From: an uncultured Acetatifactor sp.
GTDB lineage: Bacteria; Bacillota; Clostridia; Lachnospirales; Lachnospiraceae
Direction: 5' to 3'
Assembly: GCA_910580225.1 (NCBI GenBank)
Contig: CAJTXE010000033.1
Location: 1 to 49,652, forward strand
DNA: 49,652 bases
Numbering within the stretch: the first letter of the stretch is position 1; every line of letters starts with the position of its first letter. The notes beneath the pieces are model-generated. The model did no database searches. It had not been told where the DNA came from and was given only the letters and a program-made list of their open reading frames with translations. The position numbers and the translations under genes were made by a program. This document shows, one piece after another, positions 14,300 to 23,286 of the stretch.

Positions 14300-14835
14300 G
14301 AGCTTCCATCCCGGAACGCTTTTACTACAAACACAATAATCAAAACCGGAAGCAAAATAGGCAGAAGTGCCGCCAGAATCGAAAATATCGCACTCACTGC
14401 CAGTATTACGATCAAAATGAGCAGAAGAAGCCATGCCCACAGGGGAACTTTGGTCAGCATACGCAGATACCGTTCCTCCCGTCTGCCATACGGCCGACAG
14501 TTTTCACCCTGATTCTCTTTCTGAGCCTCATACCAAGTTCCACCGGCCGCTTCCTGACCCTCATACCAGGTATTTTCAGCCTGCTGCGTATCTTCATACC
14601 AGGTTCTGCCGGCATATTCTGATGCATGTCCGCTTCCCCCACTTGTCTCCACAATGGTACGGGCAATCAGTCTGGGATCTCCCAGCCTCTCCATTACATC
14701 CGATTCCGAAGTCCCCTTTCGGATTTCAGTATTAATATAGTCTTCATAATATTGCAGATTGTCCTCTACCAAACTGGAAGACACTTTGCCATTTAAGGAC
14801 AGCCTCAGTCTTTCCATAAATTCCTGTTTTGTCAT
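14296..14835 (-). CDS. DUF1700/HAAS-domain membrane protein
   Basis: 179 residues. The N-terminal 65 residues match the HAAS/DUF1700 pattern (MTKQEFMERLRLSL, YYEDYI, GDPRLIARTIVE). A linker contains three imperfect TWYE repeats (about residues 78-105), and the C-terminus holds two closely spaced hydrophobic segments of I/L/V/A (about 130-172). DUF1700 proteins are usually encoded beside a PadR regulator and are thought to be membrane-associated regulators; no PadR gene is adjacent here. GAGGAGG lies 4 nt before the ATG. Confidence 0.85.
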   Translation of the reverse strand: MTKQEFMERLRLSLNGKVSSSLVEDNLQYYEDYINTEIRKGTSESDVMERLGDPRLIARTIVETSGGSGHASEYAGRTWYEDTQQAENTWYEGQEAAGGTWYEAQKENQGENCRPYGRREERYLRMLTKVPLWAWLLLLILIVILAVSAIFSILAALLPILLPVLIIVFVVKAFRDGSS

Positions 14836-14844
14836 ACAGCCTCC

Positions 14845-15147
14845 TCACTGACGGCTTTGTGCCGTCCCGTCCTCCGCTGCCACCCATTTATCCCAAGGAC
14901 AGGCCCGCTTCGCCACCGCCGCCCGAAGCTCCACATAACAACCACAGCTTCGGCACATTCCATCCAGCAGCAAGTCACACTGTCTGCAGACTGCCAGCCT
15001 TTCCTCATACAGGGCCGCCGGCACCCTGATCTCTTCATTCAGATTCGCAATATACTCCCTAAGAGAACGAAAGTAATCCTCCAGCCCCGCCATATCACGG
15101 GTAAGACACTTTCTGCATCTGTAATTTGTTCCGAAATCCTGTTCCAT
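14845..15147 (-). CDS. DUF6171 family cysteine-rich protein
   Basis: 100 residues with three cysteine pairs: CRKC near residue 11, CRQCD near 54 and CRSCGC near 65, plus a final CPW. The pattern CL-RDM ... EYI..L .. Y..RL..C..C..L..GMC..CGCYVE.RAA matches the DUF6171 family as I remember it. Probably a zinc-binding protein; function unknown. It ends 9 bp before the DUF1700 start, so the two are likely cotranscribed. The start has only a weak GAGGC site. Confidence 0.75.
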   Translation of the reverse strand: MEQDFGTNYRCRKCLTRDMAGLEDYFRSLREYIANLNEEIRVPAALYEERLAVCRQCDLLLDGMCRSCGCYVELRAAVAKRACPWDKWVAAEDGTAQSRQ

Positions 15148-15482
15148 GTTTCTCTGCCTCGTTTGACCGCCCGCTCTACAACGATGGCCATTCGGCCCTT
15201 TTCTGCCTTGAATATGGACATATTATACTTGCTTTACTTCGTAAAATCAATCGAAACTTTCTACGTTTAAGACAAATTTCATATCTTTGAGAAAAAAAGT
15301 GTGGATCTCCTGGATGATTGTTACCAGGTCTCTTTCCAGGGTATTGCTGTCGTTTGCATAAAATAACGAAATAACTTTATACAGTCCCAAAATCATACTT
15401 TGGTTTAACAATATCATTGAAATTCCATAAAAAAAGAATCAGGCTAAAACCTGACTCTTTTAAACTACACCCTATGGCGTAA
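15148..15482. other. Intergenic region without a gene
   Basis: 335 bp between the DUF6171 gene and tRNA-Arg. Apart from the tRNA terminator at 15428-15458 I see only AT-rich sequence, presumably including the promoter for the minus-strand pair below 15147. Confidence 0.6.
15428..15458 (-). terminator. Terminator of tRNA-Arg
   Basis: Minus-strand hairpin AGTCAGG/CCTGATT with a 6-nt loop followed by a run of T (15428-15435), 25 bp past the tRNA 3' end. Confidence 0.8.
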
Positions 15483-15556
15483 CGTGCGTTAGAGGATTCG
15501 AACCCCCGACCTTTTGGTCCGTAGCCAAACGCTCTATCCAGCTGAGCTAAACGCAC
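15483..15556 (-). tRNA. tRNA-Arg (anticodon ACG)
   Basis: Complete cloverleaf: acceptor GTGCGTT/AACGCAC, discriminator G, anticodon stem TTTGG/CCAAA with loop CTACGGA (anticodon ACG, read with A34 deaminated to inosine), and T-arm with GTTCGAATCC. No CCA encoded. Confidence 0.97.
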
Positions 15557-16144
15557 ATTCTCATCTTGCATGGCATCATCACCTGCAACATAAATTATCA
15601 TACCGCCTTTTTCAAAAAAAGTCAAGGAATATTTTTAAGATTTTTCTGCTTTTTTATTGTGCCTTTTTACTTCTTATATTTATTTTGAATCGCCGGAAGC
15701 GAAACGGCCATGGCTGCTATGGTCTCCCCTGCCGCGCCCAAGATGGAACTGAGAAGTGCCGGTGCATTCTGACCAGCCAGAATGAGCAGATCCAGAAGCG
15801 AAAAGACTGCCCCTAAACGATGAACACTTTGAAGCCTGTATCCAGGGTATCATCTCCCTGTGGGGTAGGTGACTGATATGACAAACGAATGTAGCGGCCA
15901 ACAGGGCCGTATGGATCAGCATCTTCACGTCCCTGTTGGATACGCCGGTACTGTACCTGGCCAGAAAAATCCGGCCATCCGGGGAATGAAACTCTCCGCA
16001 GTTTGCTGCTGAAACTGCCCCTTAGAGATGAAAGGCCCTGCGTCTTCCCGCCAATCCTGTCAATGACATACTGCATCTGACGAGATTTAGGCGGGATTGA
16101 CCATCCATGGACCGCTGTGGGCAAATCGCCCGGAAATTTCCCTG
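15557..16144. other. Intergenic region with possible decayed gene remnant
   Basis: 588 bp without a clearly functional gene. A minus-strand frame at 15813-16124 contains a stretch that looks once coding (VSFPGWPDFSGQVQYRR, then YGPVGRYIRLSYQSPTPQGDD) but lacks a start with a binding site. A second frame overlaps it further down. The FSGQVQYRR piece recalls carbohydrate-binding regions of glycosidases, which would suit the neighbouring glycan genes, but I cannot assign it. Confidence 0.35.
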
Positions 16145-18112
16145 TCAGGAAATCGTCAGAAATTTCCGCTCCAGTTCCGAAAAATAGGCTCCTGTCAATT
16201 TCTCCATATCCTCCACCGACCTGGCGCAGGACTCACACCACTCCCCGGCATTATCCCGTCTGCATAACGGTCCTATGGGAACTCCCCTTCTGCCCAAAGC
16301 ATATTTTGCGCTCCGGGGATAGCACTGCCTTTCGATATGGGCAGTTATGGTCATCAGCTGCTGCATCTGCTCCGCCAGCTGCCTGTCCTCGTTCCAGTTG
16401 TCCATCATCCAGCGGTACAATTCCGGATGGAAATTCAGCATGACGCCGCAGTGGCCGTGCCCGCCCATCTTCAGGAAACCATACATCAGAGAGGAATCAG
16501 CATTGTAGATCTTCAGGGGCGTTCCCTTCACAGCTTTCAGCTTTTTCTGCAGAATGTCCAGACACAGGGAAGTCTCCTTATAGAAGACAAAGCGTCCGGT
16601 CTGGGCGCACCAAGCCACCAGTTCCGGCGAAAACAGTCTTTTGTATGGTTTCGGACATTCGTACAGTCCGAAGCTCACATCCGGTACCGCTTCCAGAACC
16701 CGAACAATGGCCTCCCTGACACAGTCCTCACTCTCATCCTGACAGACAAGAGAGTTAGTCAGCAGTACCACAATATCCGCTCCCGCAGCTGCTGTCCGGC
16801 GCACGGAAGCAATCAGGTCTTCTGCCAGATGCAGCCTGCCGCCTTCCGCTGCAGGCGCATTTCCCGTCGGTACTTCTACATATGCAGTGGCCGCCACAGG
16901 AACCCTGTCCGCCCTTTCTTTCACGCAGGCCGTAATCTTCAGACGTTCCTCTTCGGTGAGCAGTTCCATCTCGTTGGACAGGCATACTGCGAACAAACCT
17001 GCCGCCCCGTTCTCCAGGTACCATCTGGTCAGAGCCCGCAGCCCTTCGTAATCTACTTCCATCTCCTCCGTAAAGGGCGTCAGCATCACCGGCCACAGGC
17101 CCTCCGGAATCCCTGTCTTTTTCTTCTGCTTCGGGAAATGCAGCTGCCAGAATGAAACGGTACGTCGTTTCCATGTGTATGTAATATAAACATCATTTCC
17201 CTCGGCCACAATCGCCGGATAAGAGAACTCGGCCCTCTCGATATTTGTTTTGCAGGGTACATGTTCCAAAATCTCCGGATTGCTCCAGCTCACGCCGTTA
17301 TCCTCGGACACCGTAAAGGCTATAGGGGAACGCGCCGCCCAGTTGCCGGAAACCGGATTGTACACCAGCACCAGCCTGCCGTCTGCCAGTCTGGCCACAT
17401 CGATACCGCAGTTATTATTGGGCAGGGACGTTCTCTGTGCCGTGCTCCAGGTCACTCCCCCGTCCTCTGAAAAGCTCCTGTAGATCGCCCCTTCACTGCT
17501 TCGCATCAACATATGTACGGTTCCCCATTTATCCTGCCAGAGTGTCGGCTGAATCATACCGCTGCCCGAAAGCATCTTTCTGTCAAACGGCACATCGGCA
17601 CTCCGCTGCCACGTCCTTCCCCCGTCCTCCGAACGGTCGGTAAAACAGGCCCAGCCGTTTTCCTCTGTGGAGGCCGGCGCCAGGACAGCCCCGTCCTGCA
17701 GACGGATGCATTTGTTTTTCACAGGCCCTCGACCGCCGAAATCCCCTGGCACCAGTTCCCGTCCTTCACTCCAGGTCAGCCCATTGTCCATGGATTCCTT
17801 TACAAAGGTCTGCCAGCGGGGGATTTCCCTGCCTACCTTATAAAACAAGAGCAGCCGATCTCCGTCTGTAAACAGAACCGGATTCCAACATGGCACACCT
17901 TCCGCATCCGCTGCTTTCCGAGGTTCCTCCCATTCTCCCCCTTGCCTGCTGGCAAACCAGATTGCCACATTCGGCGCCTTCTCATGTTCCCCGCCGAACC
18001 ATGCCGCTCCCAGATTCCCGTTCGGCAGCACGCAGACAGTGGACGCGTGGCATTGCCGGAATTTCGTCTCCGATTCAAATATGTGCTGATGATTCTTTAC
18101 CTGATATTTCAT
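16145..18112 (-). CDS. Fusion of sialidase-like BNR domain and NanA/DHDPS-type aldolase
   Basis: 655 residues. Residues 1 to ~325 are a BNR_2/sialidase-like propeller with four Asp boxes (SMDNGLTW, SEDGGRTW, SEDGGVTW, SEDNGVSW) and the family start FRQCHASTVCVLPNGNL. After a ~12-residue K-rich linker, residues ~338-655 form a TIM-barrel of the dihydrodipicolinate synthase/N-acetylneuraminate lyase family: PVMLTPF, a tyrosine in LYECP and the Schiff-base lysine in FVFYKETS. The usual GTTGE loop reads CLSNE, so substrate and reaction are uncertain. No signal peptide, so cytosolic. GGAGG precedes the ATG, which overlaps the deacetylase stop by 4 bp. It may release a sugar acid and cleave it (inference). 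Confidence 0.85.
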   Translation of the reverse strand: MKYQVKNHQHIFESETKFRQCHASTVCVLPNGNLGAAWFGGEHEKAPNVAIWFASRQGGEWEEPRKAADAEGVPCWNPVLFTDGDRLLLFYKVGREIPRWQTFVKESMDNGLTWSEGRELVPGDFGGRGPVKNKCIRLQDGAVLAPASTEENGWACFTDRSEDGGRTWQRSADVPFDRKMLSGSGMIQPTLWQDKWGTVHMLMRSSEGAIYRSFSEDGGVTWSTAQRTSLPNNNCGIDVARLADGRLVLVYNPVSGNWAARSPIAFTVSEDNGVSWSNPEILEHVPCKTNIERAEFSYPAIVAEGNDVYITYTWKRRTVSFWQLHFPKQKKKTGIPEGLWPVMLTPFTEEMEVDYEGLRALTRWYLENGAAGLFAVCLSNEMELLTEEERLKITACVKERADRVPVAATAYVEVPTGNAPAAEGGRLHLAEDLIASVRRTAAAGADIVVLLTNSLVCQDESEDCVREAIVRVLEAVPDVSFGLYECPKPYKRLFSPELVAWCAQTGRFVFYKETSLCLDILQKKLKAVKGTPLKIYNADSSLMYGFLKMGGHGHCGVMLNFHPELYRWMMDNWNEDRQLAEQMQQLMTITAHIERQCYPRSAKYALGRRGVPIGPLCRRDNAGEWCESCARSVEDMEKLTGAYFSELERKFLTIS

Positions 18113-18915
18113 AGCAGTTCCTCCGTTCTTTTTCTCTCCCCAGGACCGATGCTCACAAGTCTGCCATCCAATTCAAACCACAACTCCTGACCAGTGGGAT
18201 TATAGAGCAAGTCTCCCCGCAGGGATGTCCTTACCGCCCCCAGTCCTCTGACATACCGTGCCAATTCTCCCATAGTGCAGTACCAGATTTCCTCTCTGCC
18301 CCCCATAAGCCGGCAAAACCGCTCAAGTACCTCCCAATTACCTTCCCGCTCAAAATTATGGCTGTGCCCCCACAGGGAAAATACGGAAAGCCCCTCCCTG
18401 TAATCGTAATTCAAGTAATTCTCTGCCAGCAATGCACAATTCTCCCGATGATGGCAGGTGGGATGCCATGCATAGAAGTCTCCGGGAAGACGGAAATCAT
18501 ATTGGCTTTCTATGGTACGGGCATAGGTAAAGCCCACAGCCTCTGCGAGTCTTATCAGTTTTTTGTCGTACTCCCCATAGGGATATGAAAATCCCTCCAC
18601 AATCGTTCCTGAAATCACTTCCAGCCCCTCCCTGTCCTTCCACAGCTCCATTAGACGTTCCTCCTTTGGGAGCTGCACCATGTGAGGATGGGAATGGGTA
18701 TGTGCCGCAATCTCGTGCCCTTTGTACAGAGCTGTTATCTCCCCGGAACACAGATAACCTTTTCTGTCCAGGTTGTCTGTATTCAGATGAAAAGTTGCCT
18801 TTATTCCATACTCATTCAGCAATTCCACCATATGCCTGTCGGTGGCCTGTGCATCGTCATAACTTAAGACAAGCGCCTTAGTCTTTCCTTTAAAATATCT
18901 GTTGAATCTGACCAC
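18109..18915 (-). CDS. Polysaccharide deacetylase-like (NodB homology) protein
   Basis: About 269 residues with the NodB fold: SYDDA replaces the TFDDG motif, the metal pair appears as HTHSH, and SYPYGEYD is the third motif. A WGHSHNFE motif near residue 190 resembles the fourth. Such enzymes remove N- or O-acetyl groups from sugars. There is no signal peptide, so the substrate is probably intracellular. AAGGAGG lies 7 nt before a GTG at 18915; the ATG at 18921 is only one base from it and is less likely. It lies between the acetylesterase and the sialidase-aldolase fusion and probably shares their operon. Confidence 0.85.
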   Translation of the reverse strand: MVRFNRYFKGKTKALVLSYDDAQATDRHMVELLNEYGIKATFHLNTDNLDRKGYLCSGEITALYKGHEIAAHTHSHPHMVQLPKEERLMELWKDREGLEVISGTIVEGFSYPYGEYDKKLIRLAEAVGFTYARTIESQYDFRLPGDFYAWHPTCHHRENCALLAENYLNYDYREGLSVFSLWGHSHNFEREGNWEVLERFCRLMGGREEIWYCTMGELARYVRGLGAVRTSLRGDLLYNPTGQELWFELDGRLVSIGPGERKRTEELL

Positions 18916-18930
18916 ATCCATGCCTCCTTA

Positions 18931-20409
18931 TTACTCTGGCTCCACAACTGCTTTTCCCCCATCGGCAGTGATCTTTCCGCCTGCCCATGGTTCCGCAGCC
19001 GGGCTGACCGCAATTCCGTAAAAGGAATACATGAAAAGCCCCCGGCCATCTGATGGAACCACCCCGGGATATGCCCGCCATGCCCCATGGACTTTGGCTC
19101 CGTCCCTTACTTCCCTGGAAAACTGCAGTTCCAGCAGACACCCATCCTCTGTCATCTTGGTGCAGTAACTTTCCAGTGTCGGAAATCCTTCCCTGTCCTC
19201 CACCTCTATGGGCAGCCGTCCCGGCTCCAGTCCATACATCTCCAGCCAGTGGGCCGCATCTCTGAAAAGGATGGTCACTCGCCTCCCCTCACTCCAGGCC
19301 TCCACCGGAGAGGGACCTCTCCAAGCACGTTCCTTCCCGTAAAGCATGTTCAGTGCACAGGCAGCGCACCTCTCCCCGATAGCCATATCCGCCAGAGAAC
19401 TGTTATGCATCCCATCGCTGGACGGAAGATCTCCGGAAGGAATGGTCCACACCCTTTTCATTCTCTCCATTGCAGAAAGCTGTGCCTGCCGCACCATACC
19501 ATATCCTCTGTCCTGTGCCGGCCCCGCTCCCGTCAGACACCGATTTGTCTGAACAATCAAAAAAGGCAGTCCCGGCTGTTCAAAGCGTTCCCTTGCCAAT
19601 ACCAGAAATTCTTCCAATCTCTTTTCATAAGTACAGGCTTCCGATCCTGTGTCTGCTTCCCCCTGGGACCACAGCACCGCCCTTATGCCGCTTCCCCCCT
19701 GCCTCACCAGTTTCACGGCACAGTCCAGCAGATTCCCTTCCTCCCGGGACGCCCACCAGCTTAGAGATGTCCCGCCGCTGGCCGAGGGAATCAAGCCTAT
19801 GGGATATGCCAGTTCCCTGTGCAGGATCTTTGCGAAATGGATCCAGGGGGAATGTCCCGGATTGTGGTTTTCAAAATGATCCACATATAGCATGTTCGTT
19901 GTCTCCCCCAGGGGATGGGAAGCCATGTCCCATTTTCCGTCTGCCCGGAGCACATGGACTGCCATGCTGGGGCTGTCATCCGTCGGCATCTTGGATCTGC
20001 CGGCAGCATTGCTCTGCCCTGCAATCAGGAAAACATCCCCCACCCCCACATGATGCACCATATCTCCCCGGGTACACCTTCTGCAGTCCCACTGTTCATA
20101 TTTCAGACAACTCTCTATCCGGTAAAGTCCCCCTGCAGGAACGTCTGAAAAAGAAATATTCCACCTACCCCCGCCCTGCAGCAGCGCCTCTGTCCAGTCT
20201 TTAACTATACTCCCGTCATCTTCTCTGACAATACGCAATCGGACAGACTCCGGTTCTATCTCATCTGTCTCCACCGTCATGGGAAACTTCGGCAGAACAT
20301 GGGCACTTACATAACTGCCCTCCAGATTTATCCGCGCCTTTCCCTGTTCCTGCTGGAAAATCTGCCAGTCCGACGCTCCCCTTTCCAGAATTACACCATA
20401 TTGACTCAT
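18931..20409 (-). CDS. SASA-family carbohydrate acetylesterase (sialate O-acetylesterase-like)
   Basis: 492 residues. The SASA (PF03629) SGNH-hydrolase core carries GQSNAAGRS (serine nucleophile) near residue 138, an SGGTS oxyanion motif and WSQGEADTG near 252; the catalytic Asp/His is probably the SSDGMHNS motif near 332. An N-terminal beta domain and a C-terminal ~110-residue beta region complete it. It removes acetyl esters from sugars such as O-acetyl-sialic acid. No secretion signal is present. ATG 20409 follows GGGGAG; the longer frame to 20439 lacks this. First of three genes running to 16145. Confidence 0.87.
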   Translation of the reverse strand: MSQYGVILERGASDWQIFQQEQGKARINLEGSYVSAHVLPKFPMTVETDEIEPESVRLRIVREDDGSIVKDWTEALLQGGGRWNISFSDVPAGGLYRIESCLKYEQWDCRRCTRGDMVHHVGVGDVFLIAGQSNAAGRSKMPTDDSPSMAVHVLRADGKWDMASHPLGETTNMLYVDHFENHNPGHSPWIHFAKILHRELAYPIGLIPSASGGTSLSWWASREEGNLLDCAVKLVRQGGSGIRAVLWSQGEADTGSEACTYEKRLEEFLVLARERFEQPGLPFLIVQTNRCLTGAGPAQDRGYGMVRQAQLSAMERMKRVWTIPSGDLPSSDGMHNSSLADMAIGERCAACALNMLYGKERAWRGPSPVEAWSEGRRVTILFRDAAHWLEMYGLEPGRLPIEVEDREGFPTLESYCTKMTEDGCLLELQFSREVRDGAKVHGAWRAYPGVVPSDGRGLFMYSFYGIAVSPAAEPWAGGKITADGGKAVVEPE

Positions 20410-20550
20410 ACTCCTGCTCCCCTGTTTTAATGACACCATTTTAAATGCGCCCAGCCGGCTCTGTCAACTAAAATCCGTTCATATCCCACGCGTATTTCGT
20501 CTGCACATATTCTGGCAGCTCTTTTTCTACACCCCAAAATCCCGTAAAAG

Positions 20551-20583
20551 AAGGGCTGTGCCGCAAAACGGTACACAGCCCCT
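20551..20583 (-). terminator. Terminator after the ABC transporter operon
   Basis: Stem AAGGGGCTGTG/CACAGCCCTT with a 13-nt loop, followed on the minus strand by CTTTTACG. It separates the solute-binding protein gene from the acetylesterase genes. Confidence 0.7.
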
Positions 20584-20624
20584 TTTCGCGGCTCCGAAAC
20601 CGTAAGTCCGCTGCTTTTTATTCC

Positions 20625-22286
20625 TTATTTAATTCTGTCATAAGCGGTATTAAAGATACCCTCCAGTTCTTCGCTGCCCGCAGCCTTGAGGCTTTCCACC
20701 AGCCCCGGCCATTCATCCATGGACTTCTTACCTGTGATAAAAGCATCGATTTCCTGGTTAAAGATATTGCTTAAATTTTGCTCGATTTCCGTCACTCTCT
20801 CCTGCTCTTCCTCCGTAAAAGAGAGCCAGTTGGGAAGAAAGTCCAGTTCTCCGTCTTCTGTCCATGCTGCAATCCTTTCCGCCTGCTCCATGTAAATCGG
20901 ATCGGAAACCTGTGCACTGAAGGTCTCGTCTACATAATAAGCCATCCCCAGAAGACCAGCGCCCAGCTTGCCCAGAACCGCGCTGGTAATATCATCTGCG
21001 CCTGCGCACTCGTCAATGATCTCCTGCTTCATGGTAGGAACACCGTCAACCATGTCATAATGCACGCCTTCCACACCGAAATTGGAAAGCAGGGACCCCT
21101 CCTCTGTGTACAGCCAGTTCATCATCTCCACAATCCGCTCCGGGTACTCGGTACGGGAGCTGATTACTGCCACATTATCCGTCCAGTCCTTATTGTAACG
21201 ATAGGCACGTCTGTTTCCGTCCTGGTCCTTCAGCGGCTCCAGAATATCAAAGTACGCATCGGGAGCGATCTGCTGCAGAGCCGGGTTATAAGTACGGCTG
21301 ATAAAGGAATTATTGTCATATACGCTTATCAGCTCTCCGTTAGACAGTTTTTCAAACATTGTATCCTTACCCATGTTGGCATAATCAGGGTGCAGTATAC
21401 CATCTTTGTAAGCTTTACTCAAAAATTCCACTACCCTGGTAAATTTTTCATCCGTAGGACCATAGATATAGGAATCCGTATTGGGTTCCAGATATATTCC
21501 CCTTGTTGTATTGAAGGTAGGGAATCCGCCTGTGCCCATGCTGTATGCAAAGTTTCCAATCAAATAATTGGTACCGTTGCGGGTGGAAAAACCGTACATT
21601 TCCGGATGAGCTTCCTTGATTTTCACCAGGGCGTCATAGTATTCTTCAAAAGTAGTCGGCGTCGCAATATTCTGTTCCTCAAGCAGGTCCATTCGGATAC
21701 CAATTAGAGGCGCAATAGCCACACGGTACTTTTCCAGTTTCTCAAAGCAGTACAGCTGTCCGTTTACCCTCATCTTATTGGTCTCGATGGCTCTGTCATC
21801 ACCGTCTACAAGCCCAAAATAATCCGGCGCATAGCTCTTGTATTCATCCAGATTCAGAAACATGCCGCTGGTTCCGTACTGTTTCACCTCATCCACCGTC
21901 ATGCCGCAGACTACATCGGGCATATTCGCCGTCCCAAGCACAGTGGCTTTCTTGGTGCCGTAATCTGCACCTGGAACAATGGTTAATTGCAGGTTGATAT
22001 TGAATTTCTCCTTGATGGCATCCAATAGCGGGAAGGTTTCCGGCATCTCCTGGGTAACCGGCTCCGTAACCATCATCTTGACAGTAATTTCTTCTCTGTC
22101 ATTTTCTATCCCCCCGGACTGCTCTGTTCCTTCCTGGGAAGATTCTCCCCCAACAGAACTCTGTGAAGAGCTACCCGTATTTCCTGCAGTGCTGCTGCCT
22201 TCGCTGTCCTGATCCCCGCATCCCGTGAGGACAGACGACAGTATCAGTCCCAATGTCAGAAAGAGTGCAACTGTTTTCTTCTTCAT
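20625..22286 (-). CDS. Extracellular solute-binding lipoprotein of a CUT1-type ABC transporter
   Basis: 553 residues, long as is usual for the LplA/YtcQ subfamily. A lipoprotein signal peptide with lipobox LTGC (Cys near residue 23) is followed by a Ser/Gly/Glu linker and a type 2 periplasmic-binding fold. It captures an oligosaccharide or modified sugar and delivers it to the two upstream-encoded permeases. No ATPase gene is adjacent; CUT1 systems of this subfamily often share a general MsmX-type ATPase encoded elsewhere. Last gene of its operon. AGGAGAG precedes the ATG. The substrate is inferred only from the neighbouring sialidase/acetylesterase genes. Confidence 0.92.
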   Translation of the reverse strand: MKKKTVALFLTLGLILSSVLTGCGDQDSEGSSTAGNTGSSSQSSVGGESSQEGTEQSGGIENDREEITVKMMVTEPVTQEMPETFPLLDAIKEKFNINLQLTIVPGADYGTKKATVLGTANMPDVVCGMTVDEVKQYGTSGMFLNLDEYKSYAPDYFGLVDGDDRAIETNKMRVNGQLYCFEKLEKYRVAIAPLIGIRMDLLEEQNIATPTTFEEYYDALVKIKEAHPEMYGFSTRNGTNYLIGNFAYSMGTGGFPTFNTTRGIYLEPNTDSYIYGPTDEKFTRVVEFLSKAYKDGILHPDYANMGKDTMFEKLSNGELISVYDNNSFISRTYNPALQQIAPDAYFDILEPLKDQDGNRRAYRYNKDWTDNVAVISSRTEYPERIVEMMNWLYTEEGSLLSNFGVEGVHYDMVDGVPTMKQEIIDECAGADDITSAVLGKLGAGLLGMAYYVDETFSAQVSDPIYMEQAERIAAWTEDGELDFLPNWLSFTEEEQERVTEIEQNLSNIFNQEIDAFITGKKSMDEWPGLVESLKAAGSEELEGIFNTAYDRIK

Positions 22287-22352
22287 AATTTCTCTCCTTT
22301 TCTTTTTCTTCTTGTTAACCTGTTCCTATCCAAAAGGGAATCCGTCACAACC

Positions 22353-23231
22353 TTATCCCTTTACAGATCCAACCATAACACCTTTGACAAAATACTTCTG
22401 TACAAAAGGGTATACCAACAGAATCGGAAGTATGGTAATAAAGATCGCCGCATATTTAATGTTCATACTCATGGTAGCCACATCTGATGAAATGGACATG
22501 GAGCCGCTGATGGAAGCATCCGCCCCCATGACGATGTTCCGCAGAATTAACTGCATGGGGAGTTTATTTCTGTCATCCAGATAAATCAGCGGCGTCAGGA
22601 ATGCGTTCCAGTGTCCCACGGCATAAAACAGAAGCATGGTAGCTGTGACAGCTTTCGACAGGGGTACCACTACCTTGACGAAAATCGTTAAATCATTGGC
22701 GCCGTCCAGCCTGGCAGATTCAAATAAATCTTCCGGAATATCCTCAAAAAAGGTTCTCATAATCATCATATACCACACACTTATGGAACCGGGAATAATT
22801 AACGCCCAGATGGTATTCCTCATATGCAGGGAATCGACCACCATGTACTGGGAAATAATCCCTGCATCGAAAAACATGGTAAACACAATAACCGCGTTAA
22901 AAATACGTCTGCCGAAAAAGTGTTTCCTTGACAGCGGATACGCACACAGGCCTGTCATTACCAGATTGACCAAGGTACCTGATACTGTATAAATAATGGT
23001 ATTTTTATAGGAATTCGGTACATATTTATTGGACAAAATCGCCTTGTAGGCAGCGAGATTACATCCCTTGGGAATCAGATTCACCTCGCCCCTGGTAACT
23101 GCATAGCCATCGCTTATGGATACAATCAGCATATAATAAATGGGATAAACCACACACAGGCACACCAGCACCAGTATTATCGTCACTGCAATAGTAAAAA
23201 TGCGGTCTCCCGTACTTAGTTTTCGCTTCAC
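22353..23231 (-). CDS. ABC transporter permease (LplC/YtcP type)
   Basis: 292 residues with six predicted membrane spans. The cytoplasmic EAA loop that docks the ATPase is visible (ESARLDGANDLTIFVKVVVP), and the C-terminus YPFVQKYFVKGVMVGSVKG is typical of this carbohydrate permease class. A GTG start is used, with GGAGG 8 nt upstream. It lies between its partner permease and the binding protein, all on the minus strand. Confidence 0.94.
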   Translation of the reverse strand: MKRKLSTGDRIFTIAVTIILVLVCLCVVYPIYYMLIVSISDGYAVTRGEVNLIPKGCNLAAYKAILSNKYVPNSYKNTIIYTVSGTLVNLVMTGLCAYPLSRKHFFGRRIFNAVIVFTMFFDAGIISQYMVVDSLHMRNTIWALIIPGSISVWYMMIMRTFFEDIPEDLFESARLDGANDLTIFVKVVVPLSKAVTATMLLFYAVGHWNAFLTPLIYLDDRNKLPMQLILRNIVMGADASISGSMSISSDVATMSMNIKYAAIFITILPILLVYPFVQKYFVKGVMVGSVKG

Positions 23232-23286
23232 CTGTCATTCCTCCATTCCGGCTGTACGCCTTTTCTTCCATATTTGTCAATCTTTT

